NCBI RefSeq assembly: GCF_013371465.1
Contig: NZ_JABWDU010000012.1
Location: 78,129-142,128 of the forward strand
DNA length: 64,000 bases
DNA from: Ensifer oleiphilus
GTDB lineage: Bacteria > Pseudomonadota > Alphaproteobacteria > Rhizobiales > Rhizobiaceae
Direction: 5' to 3'
Shown: positions 27,099 to 36,097 of the stretch, in pieces
Numbering within the stretch: position 1 is the first letter of the stretch
Layout of the letters: each line of letters opens with the position of its first letter
Notes under the pieces: generated by a model
What the model was told of the DNA's origin: nothing
The model's input: the letters and a program-made list of their open reading frames with translations, nothing else
Databases searched by the model: none
Translations under genes and position numbers: made by a program

Positions 27099-28247
27099 AT
27101 GATCATCACCGACGTCGAGGTGCGGGTCTTCCGCACGACCACGCGCCGCCATTCAGACAGTGCTGGTCACGCACACCCAGGCCCGCCGCATCAGGTGGAG
27201 CAGGCAATGCTGACCGTGCGCACGGAAGATGGCCATGAGGGTCACTCCTTCACCGCGCCCGAAATTGTTCGTCCGCATCTTATCGACAAGTTCGTCAAGA
27301 AGGTTCTCGTCGGGGAGGACCACCGGGATCGCGAGCGTCTGTGGCAGGATCTCGCCCATTGGCAGCGCGGCTCCGCCGCACAGCTCACCGACCGTACGTT
27401 GGCCGTCGTCGACTGCGCGTTGTGGGACCTCGCAGGCAGAACACTCGATCAACCTGTATACAAGTTGATCGGCGGCTACCGCGACAAGGTTTTGGCCTAC
27501 GGCTCCATCATGTGTGGTGACGAGTTGGAAGGGGGGCTGGCAACGCCGGAGGACTACGGCCGGTTCGCCGAGACGTTGGTCGAGCGCGGCTACAAGGGCA
27601 TCAAGCTGCACACCTGGATGCCGCCGGTCAGTTGGGCACCTGACGTGAAGATGGATCTCAAGGCCTGTGCCGCCGTGCGCGAAGCCGTGGGCCCGAATAT
27701 CCGCCTGATGATCGATGCCTTCCACTGGTATTCCCGCACCGACGCGCTCGAACTCGGGCGGGGCCTTGAAAAGCTCGGCTTCGACTGGATCGAGGAGCCG
27801 ATGGACGAGCAATCGCTCTCTTCCTACAAGTGGCTTGCCGACAATCTCGACATTCCTGTTGTCGGTCCGGAAAGTGCCGCCGGCAAGCACTGGCATCGCG
27901 CCGAGTGGATCAAGGCCGGCGCCTGCGACATCCTGCGCACCGGCGTCAACGACGTCGGCGGCATTACCCCCGCGCTGAAGACCATGCATCTGGCCGAGGC
28001 CTTCGGCATGGAATGCGAGGTGCATGGCAACACCGCGATGAACCTGCATGTGGTGGCAGCCACGAAGAACTGCCGCTGGTACGAGCGCGGCCTGTTGCAC
28101 CCGTTCCTCGAATATGACGACGGCCACGACTATCTGAAGTCGCTTTCCGACCCGATGGATCGGGACGGATATGTCCACGTGCCGGATCGGCCGGGGCTCG
28201 GCGAGGACATTGACTTCGATTTCATCGAGAACAACCGCGTACGGTGA
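27099..28247 (+). CDS. Mandelate racemase/enolase-superfamily sugar-acid dehydratase-like enzyme
   Basis: This 382-residue protein has the enolase-superfamily capping domain and barrel. Metal ligands are D206 (LMIDAFHW), E232 (WIEEPMDE) and E258 (VGPESAAG), with a C-terminal histidine H309 (EVHGNTAMN) as candidate base. At the end of the second barrel strand, where racemase-type members carry KxK, it reads K169-L-H171, so the second lysine is replaced by histidine. Most relatives dehydrate C5/C6 sugar acids. The substrate here is unknown but is presumably an acidic sugar imported by the adjacent dipeptide-family ABC system. The start follows CGGAGGAACA. The SGNH hydrolase follows 19 bp downstream. 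Confidence 0.88.
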   Translation: MIITDVEVRVFRTTTRRHSDSAGHAHPGPPHQVEQAMLTVRTEDGHEGHSFTAPEIVRPHLIDKFVKKVLVGEDHRDRERLWQDLAHWQRGSAAQLTDRTLAVVDCALWDLAGRTLDQPVYKLIGGYRDKVLAYGSIMCGDELEGGLATPEDYGRFAETLVERGYKGIKLHTWMPPVSWAPDVKMDLKACAAVREAVGPNIRLMIDAFHWYSRTDALELGRGLEKLGFDWIEEPMDEQSLSSYKWLADNLDIPVVGPESAAGKHWHRAEWIKAGACDILRTGVNDVGGITPALKTMHLAEAFGMECEVHGNTAMNLHVVAATKNCRWYERGLLHPFLEYDDGHDYLKSLSDPMDRDGYVHVPDRPGLGEDIDFDFIENNRVR

Positions 28248-28266
28248 CGAGCGAGAGGATTGGCCA

Positions 28267-28896
28267 ATGAAGACCGTTCTTGCCTTTGGCGACAGTCTGA
28301 CATGGGGTGCGGATCCGGCAACTGGTCTTCGCCATCCGCCCGAGAGCCGCTGGCCGGACGTTCTCGATCGGGAACTTGGCGGCGCGGCAAAGATCATAGC
28401 GGAAGGGCTCGGCGGGCGCACCACCTGCTACGACGACCATGCCGGCCCAGCCTGTCGCAATGGCGCCAAGGCGCTGGAGGTAGCGCTTGCCAGCCACATG
28501 CCGCTCGACCTGGTGATCGTCATGCTTGGCACCAACGACATCAAGCCGGTGCATGGCGGACGCGCGGAAGGCGCCGTTTCGGGCATGCGCCGTCTGGCAC
28601 AGATCGTAGATACCTTTCCTTACAAGCCGAGCGGAGCGAAGCCGAAGTTCTTGATCGTCGCACCGCCGCCATGTTCCGCCGGCCCAGGCGGGCAGCCGGC
28701 AGCCGGGCGAAGCGTGGCAGAATCCGAACGACTTTCCACGCTTTACAGCACGCTCGCCAGCGAGCTCGGCCACGCGTTCTTCGATGCCGGCGCGGTCGCG
28801 CGCGGATCCGAGATCGATGGCGTGCATCTGGACGCCGCCGCGACTGCGGCCATCGGACGGGCACTCGCAGCCCCCGTCGGTGCAATTCTAGCCTGA
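28267..28896 (+). CDS. SGNH/GDSL-family esterase or lactonase
   Basis: This 209-residue protein has the four SGNH blocks: nucleophile Ser in FGDSLTWG (residues 7-14), Gly in EGLGGRT, Asn in MLGTNDIKP, and catalytic Asp/His in DGVHLD near the end. It has no signal peptide, so a cytoplasmic esterase, acetylesterase or arylesterase is expected. In this operon it may remove an acyl group from, or open a lactone of, the substrate of the enolase-superfamily enzyme. The start has GAGAGGATTGG before it. Confidence 0.9.
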   Translation: MKTVLAFGDSLTWGADPATGLRHPPESRWPDVLDRELGGAAKIIAEGLGGRTTCYDDHAGPACRNGAKALEVALASHMPLDLVIVMLGTNDIKPVHGGRAEGAVSGMRRLAQIVDTFPYKPSGAKPKFLIVAPPPCSAGPGGQPAAGRSVAESERLSTLYSTLASELGHAFFDAGAVARGSEIDGVHLDAAATAAIGRALAAPVGAILA

Positions 28897-28985
28897 TCCG
28901 TTTCAACGCCTGCGGAGGAGCAGGCGGGCGGGTCGTGAAACTGGTAGGCCGAAATCCGAAAGGGATGGCCGTCAAAGGAGGAAAC

Positions 28986-30584
28986 ATGAGACACTTTCTT
29001 GTAACAGCCGCGCTTGGCGCGCTTCTCGCCACGGCCGCGCCGATCGGCGTGCTGGCCGAGACACCGGCCGACCAGCTGGTCGTCGCCACGACCATGAGCA
29101 ACATTCTGACGCTCGACCCCGCCGCCATCACCGGCCGCGAGACCGTGCAGGTGCTCAACAACATCTACGACACGCTGGTCGTCCTTTCGCCGCAGGATCG
29201 TAGCGTCCAACCGCGGCTTGCCGAGCGCTGGGAAATTGCCGACGATCGCAAGTCGATCCGGTTTCACCTGCGTGGCGATGCGAAATTTGCCTCCGGCAAT
29301 CCCGTCACCGCCGGCGATGTGGCCTGGAGCCTGAAGCGTCTTCTCGCCCGCAACCTGGCGCAGTCGTCCTTCCTCAAGACCCGTGGTTTCACGCTTGAGG
29401 ATGCCGACAAGGCTTTCGTTGCCGAAGACGACCACACCTTCGTGATCAACCTGGCGAAGCCCGATGACCCGAACCTGCTCTTGATGATCCTCGCGCAGAA
29501 CGGTCCCGGCTCCATTCTCGACAGCAAGACGGCGCTCGAGAACGAGAAGGACGGCGATCTCGGCGCAGCATGGTTGACGCTGAATTCGGCGGGCTCCGGT
29601 CCTTTCACGCTCACCCAATGGAAGTCGAACGAATACATCATCCTGACCCGCAACGACGACTATTGGGGCGAAAAGGCCGCGATGAAGCGCGTTCTGATGC
29701 GACATCTGCCGGAATCCCAGTCCCAGCGGCTGCTGCTGGAAAAAGGCGACATAGACGTTGCCTATTCCCTCCAGGCTCCGGATCTCAAGTCACTGGAGGC
29801 CGACAAGGCGATTACCATCGCGTCGACGCCGGGTTCGGGATTCTACTATCTGAGCGTCTCGATGAAAGACGAACGCTTCGCCAACAAGAAGGTACGCGAG
29901 GCGCTGCGCTACCTCATCGACTACGAGGGCCTCGACAAGGCCGTCATGCCCTATTACGGCAAGTTGCATCAGCGGCCGCTGTCGACCGGCGTTATCGGCG
30001 CACTGGTGGATCAAGGCTACAAGCTGGACGTGGCGAAGGCCAAGACCCTGCTCGCCGAAGCCGGCTACCCCGACGGTTTCAAGACCACGCTCCGGGTTCT
30101 CTCAGAAGACCCGTTCATGAAGGCGGCGACCGCCATCCAGAATACGCTGGCGCAGGCGGGGATCGAGGCCGAGCTCATCAGCGGTTCTGGCGACCAGATC
30201 TACGGCGCCATGCGCGAACGAAACTTCGAACTTCTGCTTGGTCGCGGCGGCGGCGGTCAACAACCGCATCCGGACAACAACCTGCGTTCCATCGCCTATA
30301 ATCCCGATAACTCCGACGATGCGAAGCTGACGAACTACCAGAGCTGGCGCACCAGCTTCTACGACGAAAAACTGAACAAGCTGATCGAGGAAGCACTGGT
30401 CGAGCGCGACCCAGCCAAACAGGCCAAGCTCTATGAAGGCGTGCAGGCCTACATGGACGAGATCGTCATGTCGATCCAGCCATTCTCGGAGGTGGTCGAT
30501 ACGGCCGCGTTCCGTAGCGATGTGAAGGGAATGATCGTCAGCCCCTGGCTTTCCCGCTTCGAGGGTGTTGCCAAGGAGCGCTGA
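28986..30584 (+). CDS. ABC transporter substrate-binding protein, SBP_bac_5 (dipeptide/oligosaccharide) family
   Basis: This 532-residue protein has a signal peptide (LVTAALGALLATAAPIGVLAE) and a family-5 body: LDPAAITGRETVQVLNNIYDTLV, PRLAERWEIADDRKSIRFHLR, DVAWSLKRLL, ALRYLIDYEGLDKAVMPYYG. Family-5 proteins bind peptides, opines, nickel or oligosaccharides including plant uronides. The context points to an acidic sugar. Its permeases and ATPases are encoded leftward at 31267-34779, so the transporter is split. The start at 28986 follows GGAGGAAAC. A strong terminator follows 28 bp after the stop. Confidence 0.92.
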   Translation: MRHFLVTAALGALLATAAPIGVLAETPADQLVVATTMSNILTLDPAAITGRETVQVLNNIYDTLVVLSPQDRSVQPRLAERWEIADDRKSIRFHLRGDAKFASGNPVTAGDVAWSLKRLLARNLAQSSFLKTRGFTLEDADKAFVAEDDHTFVINLAKPDDPNLLLMILAQNGPGSILDSKTALENEKDGDLGAAWLTLNSAGSGPFTLTQWKSNEYIILTRNDDYWGEKAAMKRVLMRHLPESQSQRLLLEKGDIDVAYSLQAPDLKSLEADKAITIASTPGSGFYYLSVSMKDERFANKKVREALRYLIDYEGLDKAVMPYYGKLHQRPLSTGVIGALVDQGYKLDVAKAKTLLAEAGYPDGFKTTLRVLSEDPFMKAATAIQNTLAQAGIEAELISGSGDQIYGAMRERNFELLLGRGGGGQQPHPDNNLRSIAYNPDNSDDAKLTNYQSWRTSFYDEKLNKLIEEALVERDPAKQAKLYEGVQAYMDEIVMSIQPFSEVVDTAAFRSDVKGMIVSPWLSRFEGVAKER

Positions 30585-30612
30585 TCCTTTCTGTTTTTCT
30601 CGGCGAGTTCGG

Positions 30613-30642
30613 AAAAAGGCGCGTGGCAACACGTGCCTTTTT
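30613..30642 (+). terminator. Rho-independent terminator after the binding-protein gene
   Basis: AAAAAGGCGCGTG pairs with CACGTGCCTTTTT (one G-T wobble) around a GCAA loop, ending in a five-T run. It ends the 27099-30584 operon. Confidence 0.88.
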
Positions 30643-31201
30643 CACGTTCGTCGGACCAGAACCGCGTCGGCGACCCGAACCGGCACCTCATCGGCAAACG
30701 CGAAAACATGGATCTCTGCCGTGATGAGCGAGAGCGAGCATGTGCAAGGAGCGCCGTTGCCCGCGGGTCTCTGGGATCACGTCCAATCCCCAGGGGGCAA
30801 TGAACGGCGCGCCGAATGCACGTTGGGCGTCACTCTGTCCACGTGCGACAGGTCGACCTGAGTAGGACAGACGCTGAAGGCGGGCCAATCGGTGCGCGCT
30901 ACGCCGAGAGGACTTTGAGTTTGTGCGCACATCGTGCTGGGGCACAGTCCCGCGCAGTCGAGCGTTCTGATCAAAGGGATCCGCAACGCATTAAAGGCAG
31001 ACGGCTTGCAAGATTTCGTCGCAAGGCACTACGGCGCAGACACCAGTGATAGCCTTCGTTTGTGGTTAGGGGAGGGCTGCCGGATCCGGCCGTGCGCGGA
31101 GGTCTCAGCCTTGCTGATAGCGACAAGGTTGCAGCACACGTGAACGCGTCCGATGACTTCCCGCATCAGTGAAAGTTCCGCTGGATCGCCCCCGACGTCA
31201 A
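30643..31201. other. No gene between convergent operons
   Basis: About 560 bp between the two terminators. Short frames are open, but none has a ribosome site or recognisable product. Confidence 0.5.
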
Positions 31202-31230
31202 AAGGCGCCCTTGAGCTTCAAGGGCGCCTT
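31202..31230 (-). terminator. Terminator of the leftward dipeptide-family ABC operon
   Basis: Thirteen-base perfect arms AAGGCGCCCTTGA/TCAAGGGCGCCTT enclose a three-base loop. On the minus strand the stem is followed by TTTT, 36 bp beyond the stop of the last gene. Confidence 0.88.
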
Positions 31231-31266
31231 GTCGGGATTATTGGAGCTGAAACGGCGTGAGGTCGA

Positions 31267-32028
31267 TCAATGTGCGCTTTCGTATTCAAGCGAAGCGCCG
31301 ATAAGTTCCCGTGCGTAAGGGTGGGTAGCGCCGTTTACGGGGATCGCTTCGCGTGGCAGCACTTCGGTGATCTCCCCGTGCAGCATGACCGCGAACCGGT
31401 CGCACATGTGGTCGACCACGGCCAGATCGTGCGTCACCATGATGTAGGTGAAGCCGCGCTCTTCGCGCAGACGCTGGAGCAGGTTAAGGATTTCAGCCTG
31501 CACTGACACATCGAGTGCTGACGTCGGCTCGTCGAGAAGCAGGAGCGAAGGCTCGAGGATCAACGCCCGGGCGATGGCCACCCGCTGCCGTTGGCCACCG
31601 GAAAGCTGGTGCGGAAAGCGATCGAGGAACGAAACGGGCAGGCCGACATCGGTGATCGCCTTGCGCATGCGCTCCTCTCGGTCGCCGAGACGATGGATCA
31701 CCAAGGGTTCGTTGAGCACGGTGCGCACTGACTGGCGCGGGTGCAGCGAGCCATAGGGATCCTGGAACACCATCTGAAGCGTGCGGCAGCGCTCGATCAG
31801 CGGCATCTCGCGAACCGACTTGCCGTTGATGAGAATGTCGCCCGTCCAGATATCGGTCAGCATCGAGATGCAGCGCAAAACCGTGGACTTGCCCGAGCCG
31901 CTTTCGCCGACGAGCCCGAAACATTCGCCGGGGGCGACGGAAAAGCTGACGCTCGGCAGGACCCTGACTGCGGCAGGGCCTGCGCCGAAGGTGATCGACA
32001 CATCGCGAGTTTCGACGGAAACGGACAT
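31267..32028 (-). CDS. ABC transporter ATP-binding protein (DppF/OppF type)
   Basis: This 253-residue ATPase has Walker [11 protein letters not shown]-loop [12 protein letters not shown], signature [15 protein letters not shown] and Walker [13 protein letters not shown], and ends with the dipeptide-transporter tail ([13 protein letters not shown]). The start at 32028 shares one base with the stop of the upstream ATPase gene (TGATG). It is the last of four leftward genes. With the DppD-type partner it powers uptake of the ligand of the binding protein at 28986. Confidence 0.93.
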   Translation of the reverse strand: MSVSVETRDVSITFGAGPAAVRVLPSVSFSVAPGECFGLVGESGSGKSTVLRCISMLTDIWTGDILINGKSVREMPLIERCRTLQMVFQDPYGSLHPRQSVRTVLNEPLVIHRLGDREERMRKAITDVGLPVSFLDRFPHQLSGGQRQRVAIARALILEPSLLLLDEPTSALDVSVQAEILNLLQRLREERGFTYIMVTHDLAVVDHMCDRFAVMLHGEITEVLPREAIPVNGATHPYARELIGASLEYESAH

Positions 32029-32864
32029 CAGGCTTTCTCCTCCAGCCATTCGGGTTGGCGGTCGAGCACGGCGAGGGGCGCACGCCCGCCACCGATCCGC
32101 GGTTGGGCCGCCAACAGGCCGCGCGTATAGGGGTGTTCAGCCCTGTCGAGATCGCGGGCGGCGAGCGTTTCGACAACGCGGCCGGCATACATGATGAGAA
32201 CGCGGTCGCAGAAATTGCGCACGAGGTTCAGGTCGTGACTGATCATGATCAGGCCGATGCCGCGGTCGCGCACCAGGCTGTCGAGGATGTTCAACACCTG
32301 AAGCCGGACCGTCACGTCGAGCGCGGAGGTGGGCTCATCTGCGATAACCAGGTCCGGGTCGGCCAAAAGCATCATGGCGATCATCACACGCTGGCCCATG
32401 CCACCGGATATTTCATGAGGGTACTGGTCATAGACCCGTTTCGGGTCACGGATCTTGACTGCCTCCAGCATGGTCAGCGCCTTGTCACGCGCCTCTGCCT
32501 TCGAGCACTTGAAGTGGCGTAGATAGGTCTCGGCCACCTGGTCGCCGACGCGCCGGATCGGGTTGAGCGAGAATTTTGGATCCTGAAGGATCATCGACAT
32601 GCGCCGGCCGCGGACTTTCAGCATTTCTCGTTCCGAAAGCGTCAGGAGATCGAGGTCTCCAAAGCGCAGCTTGTCGGCGGTGATCGTGGCGCCTGGCAGA
32701 AGACGCAGCAGGGCACGACCGACGGTCGACTTGCCGGAGCCGGATTCACCGACGATACCCAGCCGTTCCCGGCCAAGTGTGAAGGAGACCCCACGTACGG
32801 CTTCGGTCGATGCGCCGCCGTAGCGGATACGGAGATTGTCGACCTCGAGAATGGGCTTTTCCAT
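32028..32864 (-). CDS. ABC transporter ATP-binding protein (DppD/OppD type)
   Basis: This 278-residue ATPase has Walker [11 protein letters not shown]-loop [10 protein letters not shown], signature [15 protein letters not shown] and Walker [13 protein letters not shown], plus the C-terminal [13 protein letters not shown] extension of Opp/Dpp ATPases. The signature has GMGQ in place of the more common GQRQ. The frame is open further upstream, but the start at 32864 is five bases after the permease stop and fits the family length. Confidence 0.93.
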   Translation of the reverse strand: MEKPILEVDNLRIRYGGASTEAVRGVSFTLGRERLGIVGESGSGKSTVGRALLRLLPGATITADKLRFGDLDLLTLSEREMLKVRGRRMSMILQDPKFSLNPIRRVGDQVAETYLRHFKCSKAEARDKALTMLEAVKIRDPKRVYDQYPHEISGGMGQRVMIAMMLLADPDLVIADEPTSALDVTVRLQVLNILDSLVRDRGIGLIMISHDLNLVRNFCDRVLIMYAGRVVETLAARDLDRAEHPYTRGLLAAQPRIGGGRAPLAVLDRQPEWLEEKA

Positions 32865-32869
32865 CGCGG

Positions 32870-33757
32870 TTATCTCCGGTTCATCTGCTTGGGGTCGAGT
32901 GCATCGCGCAGTCCATCGCCGAGCAGGTTGAAAGCGAGGCTGACAGAGAGGATTGAGATGCCCGGAAAGGTGACAAGCCACCAACTGTCCAGCATGTACC
33001 GGCGACCGGTCGCGATCATGGCGCCCCATTCTGGCAGCGGCGGCTGGGCTCCGAGGCCCAGGAAGCCCAGGCCGGCAGCCGTGAGGATGACGGTCGCCAT
33101 GTTGAGGGTCAGGCGGATGAGGACGGAAGGCAGGCACATGGGCATGATCGACTTGACGATGATGCGCGCCGGCGATGCCCCCTGCAGCCTGGCAGCGGAG
33201 ATATAGTCCGCCTTTCGGAAGGTCATTGCCTCTGCCCGCGCCAGTCGTGCGATCGGCGGCCAGGAGGTGAGCGCGATGGCGATGATGGCGTTGTTGAGAC
33301 TTGGACCCAGCGCAGCGACGAAGGCGAGCGAGAGAATGAGCCCCGGAAACGACAGGAAAATGTCGGTGATTCGCATCATCACCGTATCGACCTTGCCGCC
33401 GAGATAGCCGGCGGTCGTGCCGATGATGAGGCCGATCGGCCCGACGACGATCGACACCAGGAAGATGATCGTCAGCGTGATGCGAGCGCCCCAGACAAGG
33501 CGGCTGAAGATGTCGCGGCCAAGCTCGTCGGTACCGAAGAGGTGCCCGTTGCCCGGCGCCTGCAGCGTCAGGGCAAGATCCTGCGCATAGGGATCGTGCG
33601 TGGCAATCAGCGGCGCGAAGGCGGCAACCAGGATGAGCAGCGTCAGCACGGCGAGGCCGAAGGCTGACGTCGGGCTCTTCAGGAGAAACAGCACGATGTT
33701 CTTCAACGCAAGCAATGGCGCCGGCAGGCGGAAGGTGGATGCGGTGCGGGTAGACAT
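32870..33757 (-). CDS. ABC transporter permease (DppC type)
   Basis: This 295-residue inner-membrane protein has an N-terminal anchor (FGLAVLTLLILVAAFAPLI) and the DppC marker HLFGTDELGRDIFSRL. Five further membrane segments follow, with the EAA loop (EAMTFRKADYISAARLQGAS...) that docks the ATPases. The start at 33757 overlaps the stop of the DppB-type gene by one base (TGATG). The operon order B-C-D-F is canonical except that the binding protein is elsewhere. Confidence 0.94.
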   Translation of the reverse strand: MSTRTASTFRLPAPLLALKNIVLFLLKSPTSAFGLAVLTLLILVAAFAPLIATHDPYAQDLALTLQAPGNGHLFGTDELGRDIFSRLVWGARITLTIIFLVSIVVGPIGLIIGTTAGYLGGKVDTVMMRITDIFLSFPGLILSLAFVAALGPSLNNAIIAIALTSWPPIARLARAEAMTFRKADYISAARLQGASPARIIVKSIMPMCLPSVLIRLTLNMATVILTAAGLGFLGLGAQPPLPEWGAMIATGRRYMLDSWWLVTFPGISILSVSLAFNLLGDGLRDALDPKQMNRR

Positions 33758-34779
33758 CAGCGTGTCCTTGGATCGAAGATACGATAAAGAACATCGGACA
33801 GAAGATTGAGCCCGATGAAGATGACGCCGACGATCAGCACGCAGGTCATCACGGCATTCATGTCGCCGGTAATGAGATTGTTGGTGAGGTACTGGCCAAA
33901 CCCCGGCCAGGCAAAGACGGTCTCGATCAGGACGGCGCCTTCGAGCAGCGATCCGTAGGCGAGCGCGATGATGGTCACGAGCTGAACACGGATGTTGATG
34001 AAGGCGTGCTGCCATATCGTCTGATTTCGCGACAACCCCTTCACTCTGGCCGTCGTGACGTACTCCTGGCCAAGCTGATCGAGCATGAAGCTTCGGGTCA
34101 TACGGGTGATGTAGGCGGAAGAGGAATAGCCAAGCAGGGCTGCCGGCAGGATGATGTGGTTCACCGCCGACCAGAACACATCCATTTCACCGGCGATCAG
34201 GCTGTCGATCAGCAGGAAACCGGTGCGTTCCTCCACGAGACCAATGTAGAACTGGTCCATACGTCCGCTTCCGCCGACCAGCCCGAGATGAGCATAGAAG
34301 ACGATGAGGGCGATCATGCCCGTCCAGAAAATCGGCATCGAATGGCCGAAAAGGCTGAAGACACGCACGACATGGTCTGGCCAGCGGTCCTTGTTGACGG
34401 CGGCGAAGACACCGAGCGGCACGCCGAGGCCGGCGCCGATAAGGATGGCGAAGGTGGCGAGTTCTATGGTCGCCGGCATGACATGCAGGATGTCCTGGAT
34501 AACCGGTCGGCCGGTCCGGATGGAGGTTCCGAAGTTGCCCGTGAAGACGTCGCCGAGGTAATAGAAGAACTGTTCCCAAAGCGGACGATCAAGGCCCAGC
34601 GAGCGGTACACCTGCTCATAGGTCTCACGGGTCGCATCCTCGCCAACGATGGCGCGCACGGGATCGGCGGGCATCAGCCGGCCGATGAAAAAAGTCAGGA
34701 GCAGCAGGCCGAGCAGGGTGACCGCAATGGTCCCGACCTGCCCGGCCGCGCCGTAGAAGCGTATGCGACGATGTGACAT
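33757..34779 (-). CDS. ABC transporter permease (DppB type)
   Basis: This 340-residue inner-membrane protein has the DppB N-terminal helix (VTLLGLLLLTFFIGRLMPADP) and GNFGTSIRTGRPV. The EAA loop is (Q)EYVTTARVKGLSRNQTIWQHAFIN and the end ETVFAWPGFGQYLTNN. First gene of the leftward transporter operon. The start at 34779 has an ideal GGAGGAATT site. A CTGTATGACAA operator candidate lies about 50 bp upstream. Confidence 0.94.
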   Translation of the reverse strand: MSHRRIRFYGAAGQVGTIAVTLLGLLLLTFFIGRLMPADPVRAIVGEDATRETYEQVYRSLGLDRPLWEQFFYYLGDVFTGNFGTSIRTGRPVIQDILHVMPATIELATFAILIGAGLGVPLGVFAAVNKDRWPDHVVRVFSLFGHSMPIFWTGMIALIVFYAHLGLVGGSGRMDQFYIGLVEERTGFLLIDSLIAGEMDVFWSAVNHIILPAALLGYSSSAYITRMTRSFMLDQLGQEYVTTARVKGLSRNQTIWQHAFINIRVQLVTIIALAYGSLLEGAVLIETVFAWPGFGQYLTNNLITGDMNAVMTCVLIVGVIFIGLNLLSDVLYRIFDPRTR

Positions 34780-34830
34780 AATTCCTCCGTTTGTCATTCG
34801 CCAGACGGTGAGGCGGTACAGGCTCCTATC

Positions 34831-34841
34831 CTGTATGACAA
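34831..34841. promoter_or_regulatory. Putative GntR-type operator before the ABC operon
   Basis: CTGTATGACAA sits 52 bp upstream of the DppB-type gene and differs by one base from the TTGTATGACAA word at 21576 (reverse strand). Confidence 0.55.
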
Positions 34842-34888
34842 CTTAAGAAAACCTGTCACAGGTTGTTGGTGCTGTCAAGCCATTCCGC

Positions 34889-35203
34889 TCAGAGGAAGTC
34901 ATCCCGCCTTGGCGTGAAGCAGTCGATAAGCTCTCCTGCCTCAAGGCATTGGCAGCCGTGTTCGGTGTTTCCGGGAATGACGAGACTATCGCCGGCCTTC
35001 AACTCATAAGGAACGCCATCGCGGAAAAAGCGAAAGCGGCCGCGTGCGACATAGGTGGATTGCACGTGCGGATGGCTATGCAGGCGGCCTTGGGCACCGC
35101 TTTCGAAGCGGAAGGACACGACCATGATCTCTGGTGAGTGGGACAACACTTGCCGGGTGATGCCGGTGTCGGTCGGGGTTGCGGGAAAGACGGGAAGGGA
35201 CAT
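34889..35203 (-). CDS. kdgF: KdgF-like cupin, unsaturated uronate ring-opening enzyme
   Basis: This 104-residue single-cupin protein has metal ligands in HSHPHVQSTYVARGRF, the second cupin motif PGNTEHGCQCLEAG, and the ending LIDCFTPRRDDFL that is highly characteristic of KdgF. KdgF opens 4,5-unsaturated galacturonate, released from pectin or alginate oligomers, to the linear 5-keto-4-deoxyuronate used by KduI. The context (kduI and kduD 4 kb away, GH105 hydrolase) fits exactly. I placed the start at 35203. An upstream ATG in frame would add about ten residues. Confidence 0.85.
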   Translation of the reverse strand: MSLPVFPATPTDTGITRQVLSHSPEIMVVSFRFESGAQGRLHSHPHVQSTYVARGRFRFFRDGVPYELKAGDSLVIPGNTEHGCQCLEAGELIDCFTPRRDDFL

Positions 35204-35253
35204 GGAGGCCTCGCTGATGATGTGTGACATCATCAGCATACATGTACTTACAT

Positions 35254-35264
35254 CTGTATGACAA
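35254..35264. promoter_or_regulatory. Putative GntR-type operator before kdgF
   Basis: CTGTATGACAA, identical to the site at 34831-34841, lies 51 bp upstream of the kdgF start and two bases beyond the stop of the GntR gene. Confidence 0.55.
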
Positions 35265-35265
35265 G

Positions 35266-36048
35266 CTAGGACAGGTTTATATCTTCCGGCGACAAGGTGC
35301 GTGAACGCAGCAGGATCTTGTAGCGATCAAGACTGCCGCGAAGATGGGCGCGCATCCGCTCGCGTGCTGTCTCGGCATTGCCCTCGATGATGGCATCGAC
35401 GATCAGGCCGTGTTCCTCCTGAAGGTGGAGGTTGTAGTCCTTCGGGCGCGCGCCGGGTGCGGAGCCCTGCAGTTCGCCGCGCGGGATGATGCCGGATCGG
35501 ATCAACTGGAGAAATTCCGGGAACCGGCGATTTTGCGTGGCCTCGGCGATGGCGAGATGCAACTCGAAATCCGCATCTCGGGTAGGGCTGCCAGTCGCCA
35601 GGCATTCGCCAACGTGATGGTGTGCCTCGAGAATGGCTTCGATCTGTGCTGCGGAACGGCGTGACGCGGCGAGTCCCGCCGATTCCACCTCGAAGACCGT
35701 CCTCAGTTCCAGAAGCTCGATCACCGAAGAAATCCGTTCGGTGGTCAGGTCCTTGAATGGCTGTTTCTTGCCCTCTGAGGTCTCGAGCGCGAAGATGCCC
35801 GCACCCTTGCGTGCCTCCACCAGGCCGTCGGCTCGAAGGATGGCGATCGCCTCGCGCACCACGGTGCGGCTGACGGAATACTCACGGGTCAGCGCGCTTT
35901 CGCTCGGAAGCCGGTCGCCGGGTTTGAATACGCCATCCGTCAACTCGCGACGCAGGTCGGTGCTGATCTTCGCGGCCAGCGACGTGCCTCTGGCGTGATT
36001 GTTCTCGGCTTCCATTTCTGCTGCACCTGCATTGAACCTGTCTGGCAT
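35266..36048 (-). CDS. GntR-family regulator, FadR/FCD subfamily
   Basis: This 260-residue protein has an N-terminal winged helix (KISTDLRRELTDGVFKPGDRLPSESALTREYSVSRTVVREAIAILRADGLVEARKG). The C-terminal FCD effector domain has helical metal-binding residues in DADFELHLAIAEATQNRR and EEHGLIVDAI. FCD regulators in this family usually sense sugar acids. It is located between kdgF and a second GntR gene, in the middle of the uronate island, with operator-like TGTATGACAA words on both sides. ATG 36048 lacks a clear ribosome site; ATG 36015 is an alternative with AGGTG before it. Confidence 0.92.
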   Translation of the reverse strand: MPDRFNAGAAEMEAENNHARGTSLAAKISTDLRRELTDGVFKPGDRLPSESALTREYSVSRTVVREAIAILRADGLVEARKGAGIFALETSEGKKQPFKDLTTERISSVIELLELRTVFEVESAGLAASRRSAAQIEAILEAHHHVGECLATGSPTRDADFELHLAIAEATQNRRFPEFLQLIRSGIIPRGELQGSAPGARPKDYNLHLQEEHGLIVDAIIEGNAETARERMRAHLRGSLDRYKILLRSRTLSPEDINLS

Positions 36049-36097
36049 GTTATCGGTTATCTGTCCGAATGCAAGTGCAGGATGTTTGCGCCGATGC

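Noticed and set aside
27153..28424. Long open frame (423 codons) on the minus strand
   Set aside because: It lies opposite the enolase-superfamily gene; codon-phase GC makes the antisense open. No motif or ribosome site.
28260..28985. Upstream extension of the binding-protein frame at 28986
   Set aside because: It overlaps the SGNH hydrolase in another frame, and the true start has a signal peptide and GGAGG site.
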